A stretch of 64,000 bases of DNA from Hyphomicrobiales bacterium (GCA_900473795.1 UCMT01000027.1:124001-188000); one strand, 5' to 3'. Positions 48,458-57,681 are shown, counted from the stretch's first letter. Notes: generated by a model not told the origin, from the letters alone. Numbers and translations: made by a program.

Positions 48458-50014
48458 CTATTCTATCGTGTATTTCAGCGTTCCGAGCGACCAGCGCAGG
48501 CCGCGATTTTCGGTATCGCCCGTCCAGGTCTTTCCAAGCTTGGCGACGATCTCGCTCACGCGCTTTCGCGCATCGAGCTCGGTATTGAGCCCCTGCGCTG
48601 CCGGCGCGACATCCTTCAAATCCAGATCGTCGGTGACGACGATTGCCACCAGCATGTTCTCGCCGCTGCCGTCCGCCTCGAAATCGAAGCCGTAATAGTC
48701 GTCCGGGATGGTCAGCGTCGAGCCCGCCGAGAGCGGCGTTATCTTCTGCGCCATCTCATTCGGGAAAATCTGCGTCGCAACGCCCTCACCGTTCACGTCG
48801 AGCAATATCAGATGGCCGTCATACTTGCTGGTGACGGAAATCTTGAAAGGTTGGCCTTTTTTCAGTGCCGGACCGGTATCAAGCGAGACCGTCACATCGC
48901 CCGTATCCGCCTTGCCAATGATATCACCAATGGCTGCCACCGGGTTTGCGTCGACGTAAGCCGTCGCCGCTCCGGCGTCGACCTTCGCCTCTTGGTACAC
49001 CGGCTCTGGTTTGCCCTGCTGCTGGTCCGTCGCCGTTGCAGTCTGTTCCGTTTTGTACGGTTCCGGCTTGGCAACACTTGTTCCGAGCGCATCGGCCACG
49101 CTTTCCAGCTGTGGATCGAGATTGTCACAGTTTTCCTGGGCCGAACAGTATTCCTTGGACTTTGTCGTCACATACTGGAAGAGCTCGGCATTGCTCACCA
49201 GACCGTTGGCGTTTCCATCCGATTCCGAAGGTTTGTAGCCGGCTACATAAGCAGAGGTAAAAACACCGTGACGGTCCTCGATAGGCAACCGCACATCGTC
49301 CCAGGCGACCTGATAGGGGGCAGCCGCACTCCAGGCGGTGACGCCGCCGGCCGTCAGTTCCGCCGGCTTGTCGACGACGCCCAGATCGATCCGCAGGCCG
49401 CGCGTCACCTTGTCCTTCGATGCCTGGGCGAAGGGGCGCGGCAGGTAGCGTGCACCGCTCATGCCGGAAAGCTTTTCGGTCGAGAGAGCGCGGGAGATCG
49501 TGCCGGAATGGCAGGCGTCGATCACCAGCGTCACCGCCCTGCCCTTCATCTTTTCCAAGAGCGCCTCGAGGTCGTCATCGAGGATGACATTCGTCCAGTC
49601 CGCTTCGCCGGCCTTGATGTCGTAGGTGGACAATGCCTCGTCCATCCCGTCCTCCTCGTCCTTGCTGACGTCCTTCACCTGCAGGCCATGTCCGGAAAAG
49701 TAGAAGTAGATCCGGTCGCCGGGCGCCGTTCCGGCAACCAGCCACTCATCGACCGAGGACAGGATCGCCGCGCGGCTGGCCTTGTCGTCGGTCAAGACGC
49801 GAATGGCTTCCGGCTTGAAGGACAGCGTACCGGTCAACAGACCCTCGATCGCCTTCACGTCGTTCTTCGGCCCATGCAGATACATGTCCTCCGGAAGGTT
49901 TTCATAGGTACCGATGCCGACCAGCAGCGCCCGATCCTCTGCCTTTGCCGCAGGCGATTGCGCCAGCAGCAACGATGCACCGAGCAATCCTGCGACAGTT
50001 CGTAGCGCGGCCAT
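48458..50014 (-). CDS. Exported caspase-family (C14) protease with C-terminal DUF4384 module
   Basis: 518 residues. Signal peptide 1-25 (cleavage after AAKA). The caspase-fold p20 domain covers about 27-260; the catalytic dyad is His109 in YFSGHG and Cys168 in VIDACHSG. An EF-hand-like loop lies at 266-277 (Asp266, Asn268, Asn270, Ser274, Glu277). A Gln/Pro/Ala linker of about 70 residues leads to a DUF4384-type domain around 374-460 (ALKKGQPFKISVTSKYDGHL). Caspase-like peptidases cleave after basic or acidic residues; the specificity here is unknown. Its start shares one base with the stop of the preceding caspase gene (TGATG), so the pair is translationally coupled. It is the last gene of a leftward five-gene run. 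Confidence 0.88.
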   Translation of the reverse strand: MAALRTVAGLLGASLLLAQSPAAKAEDRALLVGIGTYENLPEDMYLHGPKNDVKAIEGLLTGTLSFKPEAIRVLTDDKASRAAILSSVDEWLVAGTAPGDRIYFYFSGHGLQVKDVSKDEEDGMDEALSTYDIKAGEADWTNVILDDDLEALLEKMKGRAVTLVIDACHSGTISRALSTEKLSGMSGARYLPRPFAQASKDKVTRGLRIDLGVVDKPAELTAGGVTAWSAAAPYQVAWDDVRLPIEDRHGVFTSAYVAGYKPSESDGNANGLVSNAELFQYVTTKSKEYCSAQENCDNLDPQLESVADALGTSVAKPEPYKTEQTATATDQQQGKPEPVYQEAKVDAGAATAYVDANPVAAIGDIIGKADTGDVTVSLDTGPALKKGQPFKISVTSKYDGHLILLDVNGEGVATQIFPNEMAQKITPLSAGSTLTIPDDYYGFDFEADGSGENMLVAIVVTDDLDLKDVAPAAQGLNTELDARKRVSEIVAKLGKTWTGDTENRGLRWSLGTLKYTIE

Positions 50015-51555
50015 CAGAGTTTTTCCCGGGTGTAGAGCGGCTGGATCGCGACGCTCGTATCGGTACCGTCAATCCGCGTCATCAGCAGTTGCAGCAGCGT
50101 CGAGGCATCGACATTCTTGCTCGCCAGCGCAGCGCCGATGGCATCGATCGGCTCATTGGTTGAAATGGCGATGAGGTGATCGGCGCCGAAAGGTTCGACC
50201 ACCTGCAGGTCGGTCAGCTTGAACTCGTGGCTTTCAGTCCCCTCCGCCTGCACGTCCAGCAATTGTACCTCGCCGGTATTGGCGAGGTTGAAGACGATCA
50301 TGTTCTTGTATCCGGAGGCGGGCGCGTCGAATGCAAGGCGGTCACCGGCCCCATAGATATCCTTTTGCGGTTTCAACGATACCGTGCCGGGGTTCTGGCT
50401 CGCCATCGCTTTCAGAAAATCGAGCAGAATGAACTTGTTGACAACGACCTGGACATTGCTTTCGTTGACGTTTTCGCCGGCCACGTCCCCATTCGGCGTA
50501 TAGAAGACGCCGCCCGCCGCATCCCAGCGGTAGGGCACGCCGCTGCCGCCGGTATTTTCCGGGACCATCTGCGAGCCGCTGACCGTCAGCGCCAACTTAC
50601 CATCCCAGCCCCTTTCTCTCACAGGCTTATGCGTTTTCGTTTTCTGAGCACTTGGATCGGCCGCTACTGCTACGCTGCGGGTCAGCGGCATGACCACCTC
50701 ATCCTCGGAGCGCGGCACCTGTGGCGTGAAGTTCGGGATCTGCAAGGCCTCGGACTGGTGCTTCACATTGGCAAAGACATAGTCCTCGAGTTCGATCCGG
50801 GAGATGCGGCCATCCTCATTCCGATCCGCCGATCCCTCGACCGCGCGGGCAAAACTCCAGCTCAGGGCTCCGCGCGCCTCGCCGCCGATGATCACTTCGG
50901 GCGACGGCTGGCTTTCCAGCGAAGCGGCAAGCACCGTCACCTGGCGGAACTGCGCCTCCTTGACCTGAGCGCCCGAGACCGCCTCCTCCGAAGGTGGCGG
51001 CAGTTTGACGGTGACCGCCTGGGCAAGGCGCGTCTTGCCGGAAAAGGCGCGACTCATGCCGCCGGAATGGCAGCTGTCGGATACGAACAGCACATGCACG
51101 CCCTTGACCTCGGCTTCGGAAAACCAGGCATTCAACTCGTTGTCGACGATGATCTCGTGATCAGTCTCCTCGGCACGATTGCGGTCGAAGCCCGGCAATT
51201 GCAGGAATTCGTCGAGGCCATCCGCCTCGTCACCGGCGACGAGCTCCGGCATCTGCGCCCCGTGGCCGGCATAGGTGAAGATGATCGTATCGCCCTCACC
51301 CGCTGCATCGACAAAGCCCGTCCACGCGGCGCGGATATCGTCCTTGCGCGCGGCCGCATCGAAAAAGGTCGCCATCTGGTCTATGCCCGCCCGCCGCAGC
51401 GCGCCTTCGACGTCGGTCGCATCCTTCACCGCACCATCAAGGCTCACCTCATAGGGATAGGCATCAACGCCGACCACCAAGGCATAGGTTTTCGCATAAG
51501 CGGCACCGAGCGGCGCGGCGGAGACCAAAAGGGAAAGCAGCAGGGCGCGCAGCAT
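50014..51555 (-). CDS. Second exported caspase-family (C14) protease with DUF4384-like C-terminus
   Basis: 513 residues. Signal peptide 1-21 (AAYA-KTYALVVGVDAYPY). The caspase domain has dyad residues His98 in TYAGHGAQ and Cys162 in VSDSCHSGG. A complete 12-residue EF-hand loop is at 244-255 (Asp244, Asn246, Asp248, Gly249, Ser252, Glu255), hinting at calcium control as in metacaspases. The C-terminal 120 residues contain a DUF4384-like stretch (IYGAGDRLAFDAP through QLLDVQAEG). It is only distantly similar to the downstream caspase, so not a recent duplicate. The start is ATG 51555, or GTG 51558 immediately before; the gene begins within three bases of the OmpA-type stop. Confidence 0.88.
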   Translation of the reverse strand: MLRALLLSLLVSAAPLGAAYAKTYALVVGVDAYPYEVSLDGAVKDATDVEGALRRAGIDQMATFFDAAARKDDIRAAWTGFVDAAGEGDTIIFTYAGHGAQMPELVAGDEADGLDEFLQLPGFDRNRAEETDHEIIVDNELNAWFSEAEVKGVHVLFVSDSCHSGGMSRAFSGKTRLAQAVTVKLPPPSEEAVSGAQVKEAQFRQVTVLAASLESQPSPEVIIGGEARGALSWSFARAVEGSADRNEDGRISRIELEDYVFANVKHQSEALQIPNFTPQVPRSEDEVVMPLTRSVAVAADPSAQKTKTHKPVRERGWDGKLALTVSGSQMVPENTGGSGVPYRWDAAGGVFYTPNGDVAGENVNESNVQVVVNKFILLDFLKAMASQNPGTVSLKPQKDIYGAGDRLAFDAPASGYKNMIVFNLANTGEVQLLDVQAEGTESHEFKLTDLQVVEPFGADHLIAISTNEPIDAIGAALASKNVDASTLLQLLMTRIDGTDTSVAIQPLYTREKL

Positions 51556-51558
51556 CAC

Positions 51559-52449
51559 TCAGTTCTCCACATCGACTTCGACGCGCCGGTGCATCTGGTT
51601 CAGCGTCTCCTCGTCATAGGCGCTGGCGTCGTCCGCCTTGAAGGGCTCGTCCTCGCCCTTTCCCACGGTTTTCCATTCTCCGGCATAGCCTTCGGCAGCG
51701 AGGTATTGCCCCAAAGCCTCCGCGCGCGCCAGCGACAGCGCGCGGTTGGCCCCGGCACCTCCAATCGGGTCCGTATGACCGATCAGAGTGATCGCTTTCG
51801 GTTTCACGGACTTGAGGCACTCGGAGAGGTCCTTGGCCGATTCCAGCCCCTCCGGCGTGAATTCGGCGGTGCCGAAAACGTATCGCACCGGCGTCGATTT
51901 CTTCTTCAGCGAAACGCCGCGATAGCTGATCTTGCAGGCGCCGCGCATGGCAAGTTTCACGGGCCGCGGCGCCGCCAGCCGCATTTCGGTCGCCATGCGA
52001 TCGAGCCGGGCAATGTATTTTGCGTCCGGGGCCATCCAGTCGGGCGTCAGCACCTCGTTCGACGCGTCCTCCAGCGCCAGCTGGTAGTAACGCGCTGCGG
52101 TCTCGTAGTTCCGGCGATCGCGGTTGATGTCGCCGAGCGCATCGAAGACCTGCCAGGGTGCTGCATTGCTCGTGCGGATCGTTTCGAGTTCCGGCTCGAA
52201 ATCAGCGAGATTGGCGCCCTGCCCGACGGCACCGACGATCCGGTTGAACGACGCGAGCGCCGCCACGCGATTGATCATCGCCTTGTCATCCGCCGTACAG
52301 TCCGGCGCCTGGCCGCCGGCAATCTGCTGGGCCAGGGCCTCGTTTCCGGCATTGGTCGCCTCGGCAACCTGCGTCAGCGCATCGCAAGCCGCAAAGGCCG
52401 GGCCAGCGGCGAACAATGCCAATAGCGACGTCACAACCACGATCTTCAT
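51559..52449 (-). CDS. OmpA-domain periplasmic/outer-membrane protein of the caspase cluster
   Basis: 296 residues. Signal peptide 1-20 (GPAFA-ACDALTQVAEA). A helical middle part contains a TPR-like stretch (FDALGDINRDRRNYETAARY). The C-terminal OmpA peptidoglycan-binding domain (about 180-296) has the TLIGHTDPIGGAGANRALSL motif and ends MHRRVEVDVEN. It probably tethers the operon products to peptidoglycan (inference). It lies 73 bases after the multiheme gene and almost touches the first caspase gene, so it is part of the same operon. Confidence 0.87.
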   Translation of the reverse strand: MKIVVVTSLLALFAAGPAFAACDALTQVAEATNAGNEALAQQIAGGQAPDCTADDKAMINRVAALASFNRIVGAVGQGANLADFEPELETIRTSNAAPWQVFDALGDINRDRRNYETAARYYQLALEDASNEVLTPDWMAPDAKYIARLDRMATEMRLAAPRPVKLAMRGACKISYRGVSLKKKSTPVRYVFGTAEFTPEGLESAKDLSECLKSVKPKAITLIGHTDPIGGAGANRALSLARAEALGQYLAAEGYAGEWKTVGKGEDEPFKADDASAYDEETLNQMHRRVEVDVEN

Positions 52450-52522
52450 GGCGCTGTCTTCTCCATGCCATTCCCTGTTGTTTCGAACATCGCCCGGCCG
52501 CCGTTGGCAGCCGGGCGATCTG

Positions 52523-55500
52523 TCATTGCTTGATTTCGAACGTCACGACCTGCAAGCCGCTTGCGCCCTTGTCGTCTTCGGCTTTCTTCGCCAGGTTGAT
52601 GGCGAGCCCGCGCGTCGGCGGCAGATGCGATTCTGCCACCAGCTGTCGCGCCCGTTCCACCGTGAGCTTCTGGTCGCCGAGGCCTCCTTCACGGCAATAG
52701 GCGATCATCGTCTCGGCCGGTGCCGGCGTATCGAAGGTCAGGTTTCCGGTGCCCGGCTGTGGAATCAGGCGCTTCTCGCCGGCCTGCAGGGTTGTGTTGC
52801 CGATCATCGCGTCCGGTATGACTTCGACATTGCCGGTCTCCTCGACATAGAGCACCTGCAGTTCGCAGGCCTTGTTGGAGCTCAGTTCGAACGAGAGCTG
52901 ATCGCCGACCTTGGCCGTCGTAGAAGCAACCTGGAGTGCGAGTTCCAGTTTTCCTTCGGCCGGTTTCTCCTGGCGATAGGCCGGTGTTGCCTGGGCGATC
53001 GTCTCCGCCTTGACGGGCGTCTGCTGGGCCGTCTGTCCGGCGACCTCCTGGGTCTGGGCCGTCGCCGCAACCTTCACCGTCGTCGTATCGAGCGCCTTCA
53101 ACTGCATCAGCGGCGACAGAAGCAGCGGGAATTGCTGCTCGACCTCGGCGCGCGGGATCGTGCCGCCCGCCTCCAGCGTCGTTACCCAATCGAGCCCCAG
53201 CCGCAGGACATCGACATCCTCGACCCGCTTGATCGTCGCAGAGAACTCGTCCGGCTTCATGTCGAATTCCGCCGCCAGGGCTTCGAAGTCGAGTTCGTCC
53301 TCGTACTTATCGCCGAAATAGGTGACGAGTTCCGCATTCCCCGGCGCCAGCATGCTTTGCGCGCTGCCGTCCGGCGTCGGCTCGGTCACGCCCAGCTTCA
53401 CGAGAGCCTCCACGAAACGCTGGCGGTCCTTGTTATACGCGGCGTCGAGTTCTTCCTGTGGCACGTACATGTCGAGTAGGATCGCCTGCTGATCCTTGCT
53501 GAACAGCGTCGAGGTCTCGATATGCTCGCGCAACTGGTCGCGTTTCGACAGGATGCCGTTGGCATGGCAATCGAAGCAGGATCGGGCGTTGGTGATTTCG
53601 ACCCCCTTGCCGATCGGCCGCTCGCGGAACGAAACGATGCTGGTCGGGCCGACATCGAGCTGCTTTCCTTCCGCGTTCGACAGGTAGTATCCCTGCAGGC
53701 CGTTGGGCAGCGAGAAGATCATTTCGCCGCCGTCATGCTGGAAGGCGGTCAGGCCGGCATCGAGCGGCTCGATCTCCTTCGGGCCGTGCGGGAAGCGCTT
53801 CAACACCTGCTTGCCGACATCGCCGCCGAAATCATAGGATTTCCAGTAGTAGCCGCCGAACGGCATGTCATGGCGCTCCAGCATGCGGTTGTGATCCGAC
53901 ACGCCGGACGAACCATCGGCAAAGCCGGCTCTGAGCACCTGGCGACGGCGGATGTTTTCGTCCACATTGATCTGGAAACGCTTCTCGAGTTCGCGGATTT
54001 GGGTCGGCAGTTTCATCAACTGATTGTAGATCTTCGGCTTGGCGGCATTGGCCATGAACCAGTCGATGCGCATGATCGGCAGGACGGTATCCGTCTCCTT
54101 GGTCAAGGCCAGCAGCGAGGCGTCGCTCGCCGGGTCGACGCCATAGAAATACTGCGAGATCAGGAAGTTATAGTCCTCGGCCGACCATTGCAGGTCGCGA
54201 AGGTCGACGCGCACCATCAGGCCGTTGGTCCCCTCGACTTCCTGCGGCAGCACCAGCTTCGGTCCAAAGGACAGCGAGTTCAGGAGCTTCTTGAAGCCGC
54301 CGGCCAGCACGTCCATGCGCTTCATGAAGGTCTTGTCCGCCTCGCAACCCATCATGCCGTTGTACTGGTTGCGATAGGAGAAGTAGCGCATGAATTTCCG
54401 GTCGAGTTCCCCAACGCTGGAAATGTCCTTCAACCCGGCTTCGATGAAATCTCGATAGGACAGCATCGGCCGGGTGCGGTCCGGCTTCGTCGCCGCCGTC
54501 TGCGGCAGGTTCGACTGATTGAGCGAATTGATCCAGTCTTCGAGGCTCTTGACCTCCTCGGCGGTCGGGCGCTTGCCAAGCGGCATGCGGCCACTGGTGA
54601 CGGACGTGAACAGCCGGGACTTCGAAGCGTCGCCGGGAACGACGAAGGCCGCGTCTGCGGCGATCGACTTCAGGTCGCCGGCCGAATAGCTGCCTTGCGA
54701 GCTTTCGCCCGGCCCATGGCAATTGCGGCAATATTTGCCGATGAAGGCATCGGCCTGCACCGCAAGGGCTGCATTGTCCCCTGACAGCGCGGATTCCGGC
54801 GTGCTTTCCTTGCAGACCGCGGTCGTCGATTGTGCAACCGGCTCCGGCGGCTTGACCTCGCGGTCGGACAGGAAGGCGTAGATGGCCGTTCTATCCTTCT
54901 CCGTCAGCGCCGAAAGCCCGTGCGCGATCTCGCGCATGACGGGATCGGTCAGGGGCGAGCCGGACAGTTTCTTGCCTTCGTCGATCAGGCCGACGGTGAA
55001 GACCTCGGGAGAGGCAAGGCTTGCCATACGCGCCTTGGTGATATCGGGCGCAACCGCACCGGTCAGGCCTTTTTCGCCGGCATAGGCGTTCTCGACATCG
55101 AGGCCGTAGGTGGTGGTGCGCGGCGTGTGACAATCGCCACAGCCGCCGACGTTCTCGACGAGATAGCGGCCGCGCTCCATCTGCGTTTCTTCGCGCGACT
55201 GATATTCGGGAACGTTGAAATGGCTGCGCTTCCACAGCGTGATCGTCGTCTGGCGGCTATAGGGGAAGGCGATCTCATGTTCCTTCGACACAGCGTCGGA
55301 TTGGACCAGCGTGTCGATATAGGCCTTGATGTCGAGGACGTCCTCCGGCTTCATGCCGCCATAGGAGGTATAGGGCATGACCGGATAGAGATGGTTGCCG
55401 TCACGATCGATGCCTTGCATCACCGCGTTGAGGAACTGCGCATTGGTCCAGCCGCCGATGCCGTTGGTGTGCGGCGAAATGTTCGGCGCATAGAACTTGC

Positions 55501-55768
55501 CGATCGCCGTATCCATCTCCATGCCGCCGGAAAGCAGTTGTGTATTGCTGCCGGACCCATGGCAGGCGCCGCAGCCCGCAGCGCTGAACAGATATTTGCC
55601 GTTGTCCACATTTGCCTTGTAAGTCGTATAGGCATCATCGGCAAAAGCGTCGCGCGCGGAGGCTGTCCCGGGACAGTGGGCAATCGCCAGGACGGCAGCC
55701 GCCATCGCCAGCATGTGCCGCCGCAGGCTGCGGATCATTTTCCCGGGCAGTTGATCGAACATGCGCAT
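52523..55768 (-). CDS. Tetraheme c-type cytochrome-like protein with DUF4384 module
   Basis: 1081 residues from ATG 55768 (AAGGGGAA upstream; an in-frame ATG-type start 24 bases earlier is possible). After a signal peptide (about 15-40) there are four CxxCH heme motifs: CGACH at 66-70, CGDCH at 210-214, CRNCH at 347-351 and CFDCH at 731-735. The first two sit in cytochrome-c domains with ISPH and Met-containing C-terminal parts, and the third in another single-domain cytochrome ending in PLGKRPTAEEVKSLEDWI. Residues 430-730 are an unassigned domain. The last 150 residues contain a DUF4384-type domain (AKVGDQLSFELSSNKACELQ). A periplasmic electron carrier or sensor is likely; the substrate is unknown. 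Confidence 0.85.
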   Translation of the reverse strand: MRMFDQLPGKMIRSLRRHMLAMAAAVLAIAHCPGTASARDAFADDAYTTYKANVDNGKYLFSAAGCGACHGSGSNTQLLSGGMEMDTAIGKFYAPNISPHTNGIGGWTNAQFLNAVMQGIDRDGNHLYPVMPYTSYGGMKPEDVLDIKAYIDTLVQSDAVSKEHEIAFPYSRQTTITLWKRSHFNVPEYQSREETQMERGRYLVENVGGCGDCHTPRTTTYGLDVENAYAGEKGLTGAVAPDITKARMASLASPEVFTVGLIDEGKKLSGSPLTDPVMREIAHGLSALTEKDRTAIYAFLSDREVKPPEPVAQSTTAVCKESTPESALSGDNAALAVQADAFIGKYCRNCHGPGESSQGSYSAGDLKSIAADAAFVVPGDASKSRLFTSVTSGRMPLGKRPTAEEVKSLEDWINSLNQSNLPQTAATKPDRTRPMLSYRDFIEAGLKDISSVGELDRKFMRYFSYRNQYNGMMGCEADKTFMKRMDVLAGGFKKLLNSLSFGPKLVLPQEVEGTNGLMVRVDLRDLQWSAEDYNFLISQYFYGVDPASDASLLALTKETDTVLPIMRIDWFMANAAKPKIYNQLMKLPTQIRELEKRFQINVDENIRRRQVLRAGFADGSSGVSDHNRMLERHDMPFGGYYWKSYDFGGDVGKQVLKRFPHGPKEIEPLDAGLTAFQHDGGEMIFSLPNGLQGYYLSNAEGKQLDVGPTSIVSFRERPIGKGVEITNARSCFDCHANGILSKRDQLREHIETSTLFSKDQQAILLDMYVPQEELDAAYNKDRQRFVEALVKLGVTEPTPDGSAQSMLAPGNAELVTYFGDKYEDELDFEALAAEFDMKPDEFSATIKRVEDVDVLRLGLDWVTTLEAGGTIPRAEVEQQFPLLLSPLMQLKALDTTTVKVAATAQTQEVAGQTAQQTPVKAETIAQATPAYRQEKPAEGKLELALQVASTTAKVGDQLSFELSSNKACELQVLYVEETGNVEVIPDAMIGNTTLQAGEKRLIPQPGTGNLTFDTPAPAETMIAYCREGGLGDQKLTVERARQLVAESHLPPTRGLAINLAKKAEDDKGASGLQVVTFEIKQ

Positions 55769-55815
55769 GGCTTGTTCCCCTTGCTTTCTCAAACGATAAA
55801 ATATGCGATGCGGTA

Positions 55816-57075
55816 TCAGCGGAACTCGAACAGTTCGAACTCGACCCGTCCGGGCTTTTTCCCAAGTTCTTTCAGTCCTTTTTCAATGGCCTTTCGCAGA
55901 GGCGGCGGACCGCAGAACCAGAGGTCTGCCCCCGCCGGGTCGACTGCGCTCGCTGCCGCGAGTTTCGCCGCATCGAGACGTCCGTCGGTTTTGGAATCAT
56001 GCAAAGTAAAGCTGAAATTCGGAAGTTTTTCTGCCTGCGCCTCGAACGTCTCGAGACCGATCGCCTCGGCACGGTCGCGCACGCAATATATCATATGAAT
56101 GTCCTGGCCCTCATCCCCCTTGAGACGCCCCGCCATGGCGAGGAAAGGCGTGACACCGATGCCGCCGGCGAGCCAGATCTGCTTCTTGCCGCCGCGGCGA
56201 TGATTGAACCGTCCATAACCACCTTCGAGCTTCAGCCGGTCGCCGACGGCAATGTTTTCACGCAGCGCCTTGGTGTAGTCGCCGAGCGGCTTGATCGCGA
56301 AACCGACAATGCCGCCCTCCTCCATGCCGGCGATCGTGAACGGATGCGGCTCGCGCAGCCCTGGCTTGTTGACCCGGAAAAACCCGAACTGGCCGGGTTT
56401 CGCCTTGAGCGGTCGCCCGGTCGGACGCGCCGAAATGATCGTCGCACCATCGTGGCGCATCACATCGAAGACCTCGTAAGCCCGCGTGCGCAGCCACGGG
56501 AAGAGCTGGGTATAGATGTAACTGGCAGTGCCGATCATCGCGATGATGTTGAGATAGGTCGCCAGCATCGCAGTGCCGTCATAGGGCCTCTTGATGAAGG
56601 TCTGGTGGAAGGCCACCATGACGAACAGCAGCCCGATGAAGCGATGCGTCAGTCGCCAATAGTGATAGGGGATTTCGATTTTGGTCTTGGGAACGAACTT
56701 GAAGATGCTCAAGAGCAGCAAGACGACGAAACCGTAAAACGCATATTCCCCCATCGACGCCGCCAGCTTGTTCAAACCGCTGGTCAGCGACAGGCCCTTG
56801 AAATCCGGCGTGATGAAATAGTGCGCGAGAATCAGGATGAGAACCGCAATGCCGACCCGCCGATGGGTCCGATAGATCCGGTCGAGGCCGCCGAAAAGGC
56901 GCTCCACCAGCGGTGGGCGCGTCGCCAGGAACTGCGCGATCCCCATGCCGGTGAAAGCCATGGACGACGCCATCAGCGAGAAGGTCGTGCCGGCATTGGT
57001 GTGACTGACCGCGGGAACGGCCAGAAGCCCCGCGAAGCCTATCAACGACCAGACAAGAACAGCAACCGCGCTCAC
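55816..57075 (-). CDS. NOX/ferric-reductase-like membrane flavocytochrome
   Basis: 419 residues. Six or so membrane spans occupy 1-195 (ferric-reductase-like domain). Histidines spaced as in NADPH oxidases are His71/His85 and His144/His157, able to ligate two b hemes. The cytoplasmic part has the FAD motif HPFTIAG (244-250) and NAD(P)H motifs GGIGVTPF (304-311) and WFCGPPPLRKAI near the end. Such proteins move electrons from NAD(P)H across the membrane to oxygen, ferric iron or a periplasmic acceptor. The multiheme cytochrome gene starts 47 bases downstream, making it the obvious partner (inference). Start at the ATG of MSAVAVLVWS. Confidence 0.88.
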   Translation of the reverse strand: MSAVAVLVWSLIGFAGLLAVPAVSHTNAGTTFSLMASSMAFTGMGIAQFLATRPPLVERLFGGLDRIYRTHRRVGIAVLILILAHYFITPDFKGLSLTSGLNKLAASMGEYAFYGFVVLLLLSIFKFVPKTKIEIPYHYWRLTHRFIGLLFVMVAFHQTFIKRPYDGTAMLATYLNIIAMIGTASYIYTQLFPWLRTRAYEVFDVMRHDGATIISARPTGRPLKAKPGQFGFFRVNKPGLREPHPFTIAGMEEGGIVGFAIKPLGDYTKALRENIAVGDRLKLEGGYGRFNHRRGGKKQIWLAGGIGVTPFLAMAGRLKGDEGQDIHMIYCVRDRAEAIGLETFEAQAEKLPNFSFTLHDSKTDGRLDAAKLAAASAVDPAGADLWFCGPPPLRKAIEKGLKELGKKPGRVEFELFEFR

Positions 57076-57263
57076 AGAATATCCCTCACAATTCCTGCAG
57101 CTGCCGGAATCCCCGAAGCAAGACTGGCAAGCCCCTCAAGCTTCGTCAACAGCTATTGTAGACCATACGATTTTCGCTCGGGCTTTATTCGGCATGCTCA
57201 AGTTTTTGTGTTTGCGGGCAAATCCCGCTTTGCGCAAAAGCGACGAGGCGAGACAATCTCAGG

Positions 57264-57533
57264 TTACTTCAGGTCGCCCTTTGCAAGCGCTTCGCGGGCT
57301 TTTTCGACCAGCGGGTGATCCGGATGGCGGCGAATGAAGCGCTTATAGGCCTCGCGCGTGCCTTGGGCTTGGACGCGCGCATATTCGGATTGGACGGCGG
57401 CTTCTATGTCCGGCGGAGGAAGCATGTCCTGTCCTTGTGTCGATATCTGCGCGTGGGCACGAGGGTCGGGCGCCGCTCCCAGGATGGCAAGAGCAATGCC
57501 CGCGGACATGAAAAGAAATTGTTTCAGAGACAT
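57264..57533 (-). CDS. Small exported helical protein upstream of the flavocytochrome
   Basis: About 89 residues, with a signal peptide (SLKQFLFMSAGIALAILG) and cleavage near AHA-QIS. The mature part is a short helical unit, DIEAAVQSEYARVQAQGTRE then YKRFIRRHPDHPLVEKAREA, resembling a single TPR-like repeat. I do not recognise a family. It is on the same strand as the flavocytochrome but 188 bases upstream, so co-transcription is possible but not certain. Start is ATG 57533 or GTG 57548. Confidence 0.65.
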   Translation of the reverse strand: MSLKQFLFMSAGIALAILGAAPDPRAHAQISTQGQDMLPPPDIEAAVQSEYARVQAQGTREAYKRFIRRHPDHPLVEKAREALAKGDLK

Positions 57534-57681
57534 CCTGAATTTTACCACGGGTCACTTCGTCTTTTAACAATACGCTTACAATTTTTGATATCCATTGCCC
57601 CTAGATTCGCCTCGCATGTTTGGCATAAGGCCAAGCGTCATACTATACCCAAGAGGCACAGGGCGTTAGCAGGAGATACGT

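Noticed and set aside
50176-52425. 749-codon plus-strand frame over the OmpA and caspase genes
   Set aside because: Antisense shadow of genes with clear signal peptides and catalytic motifs.
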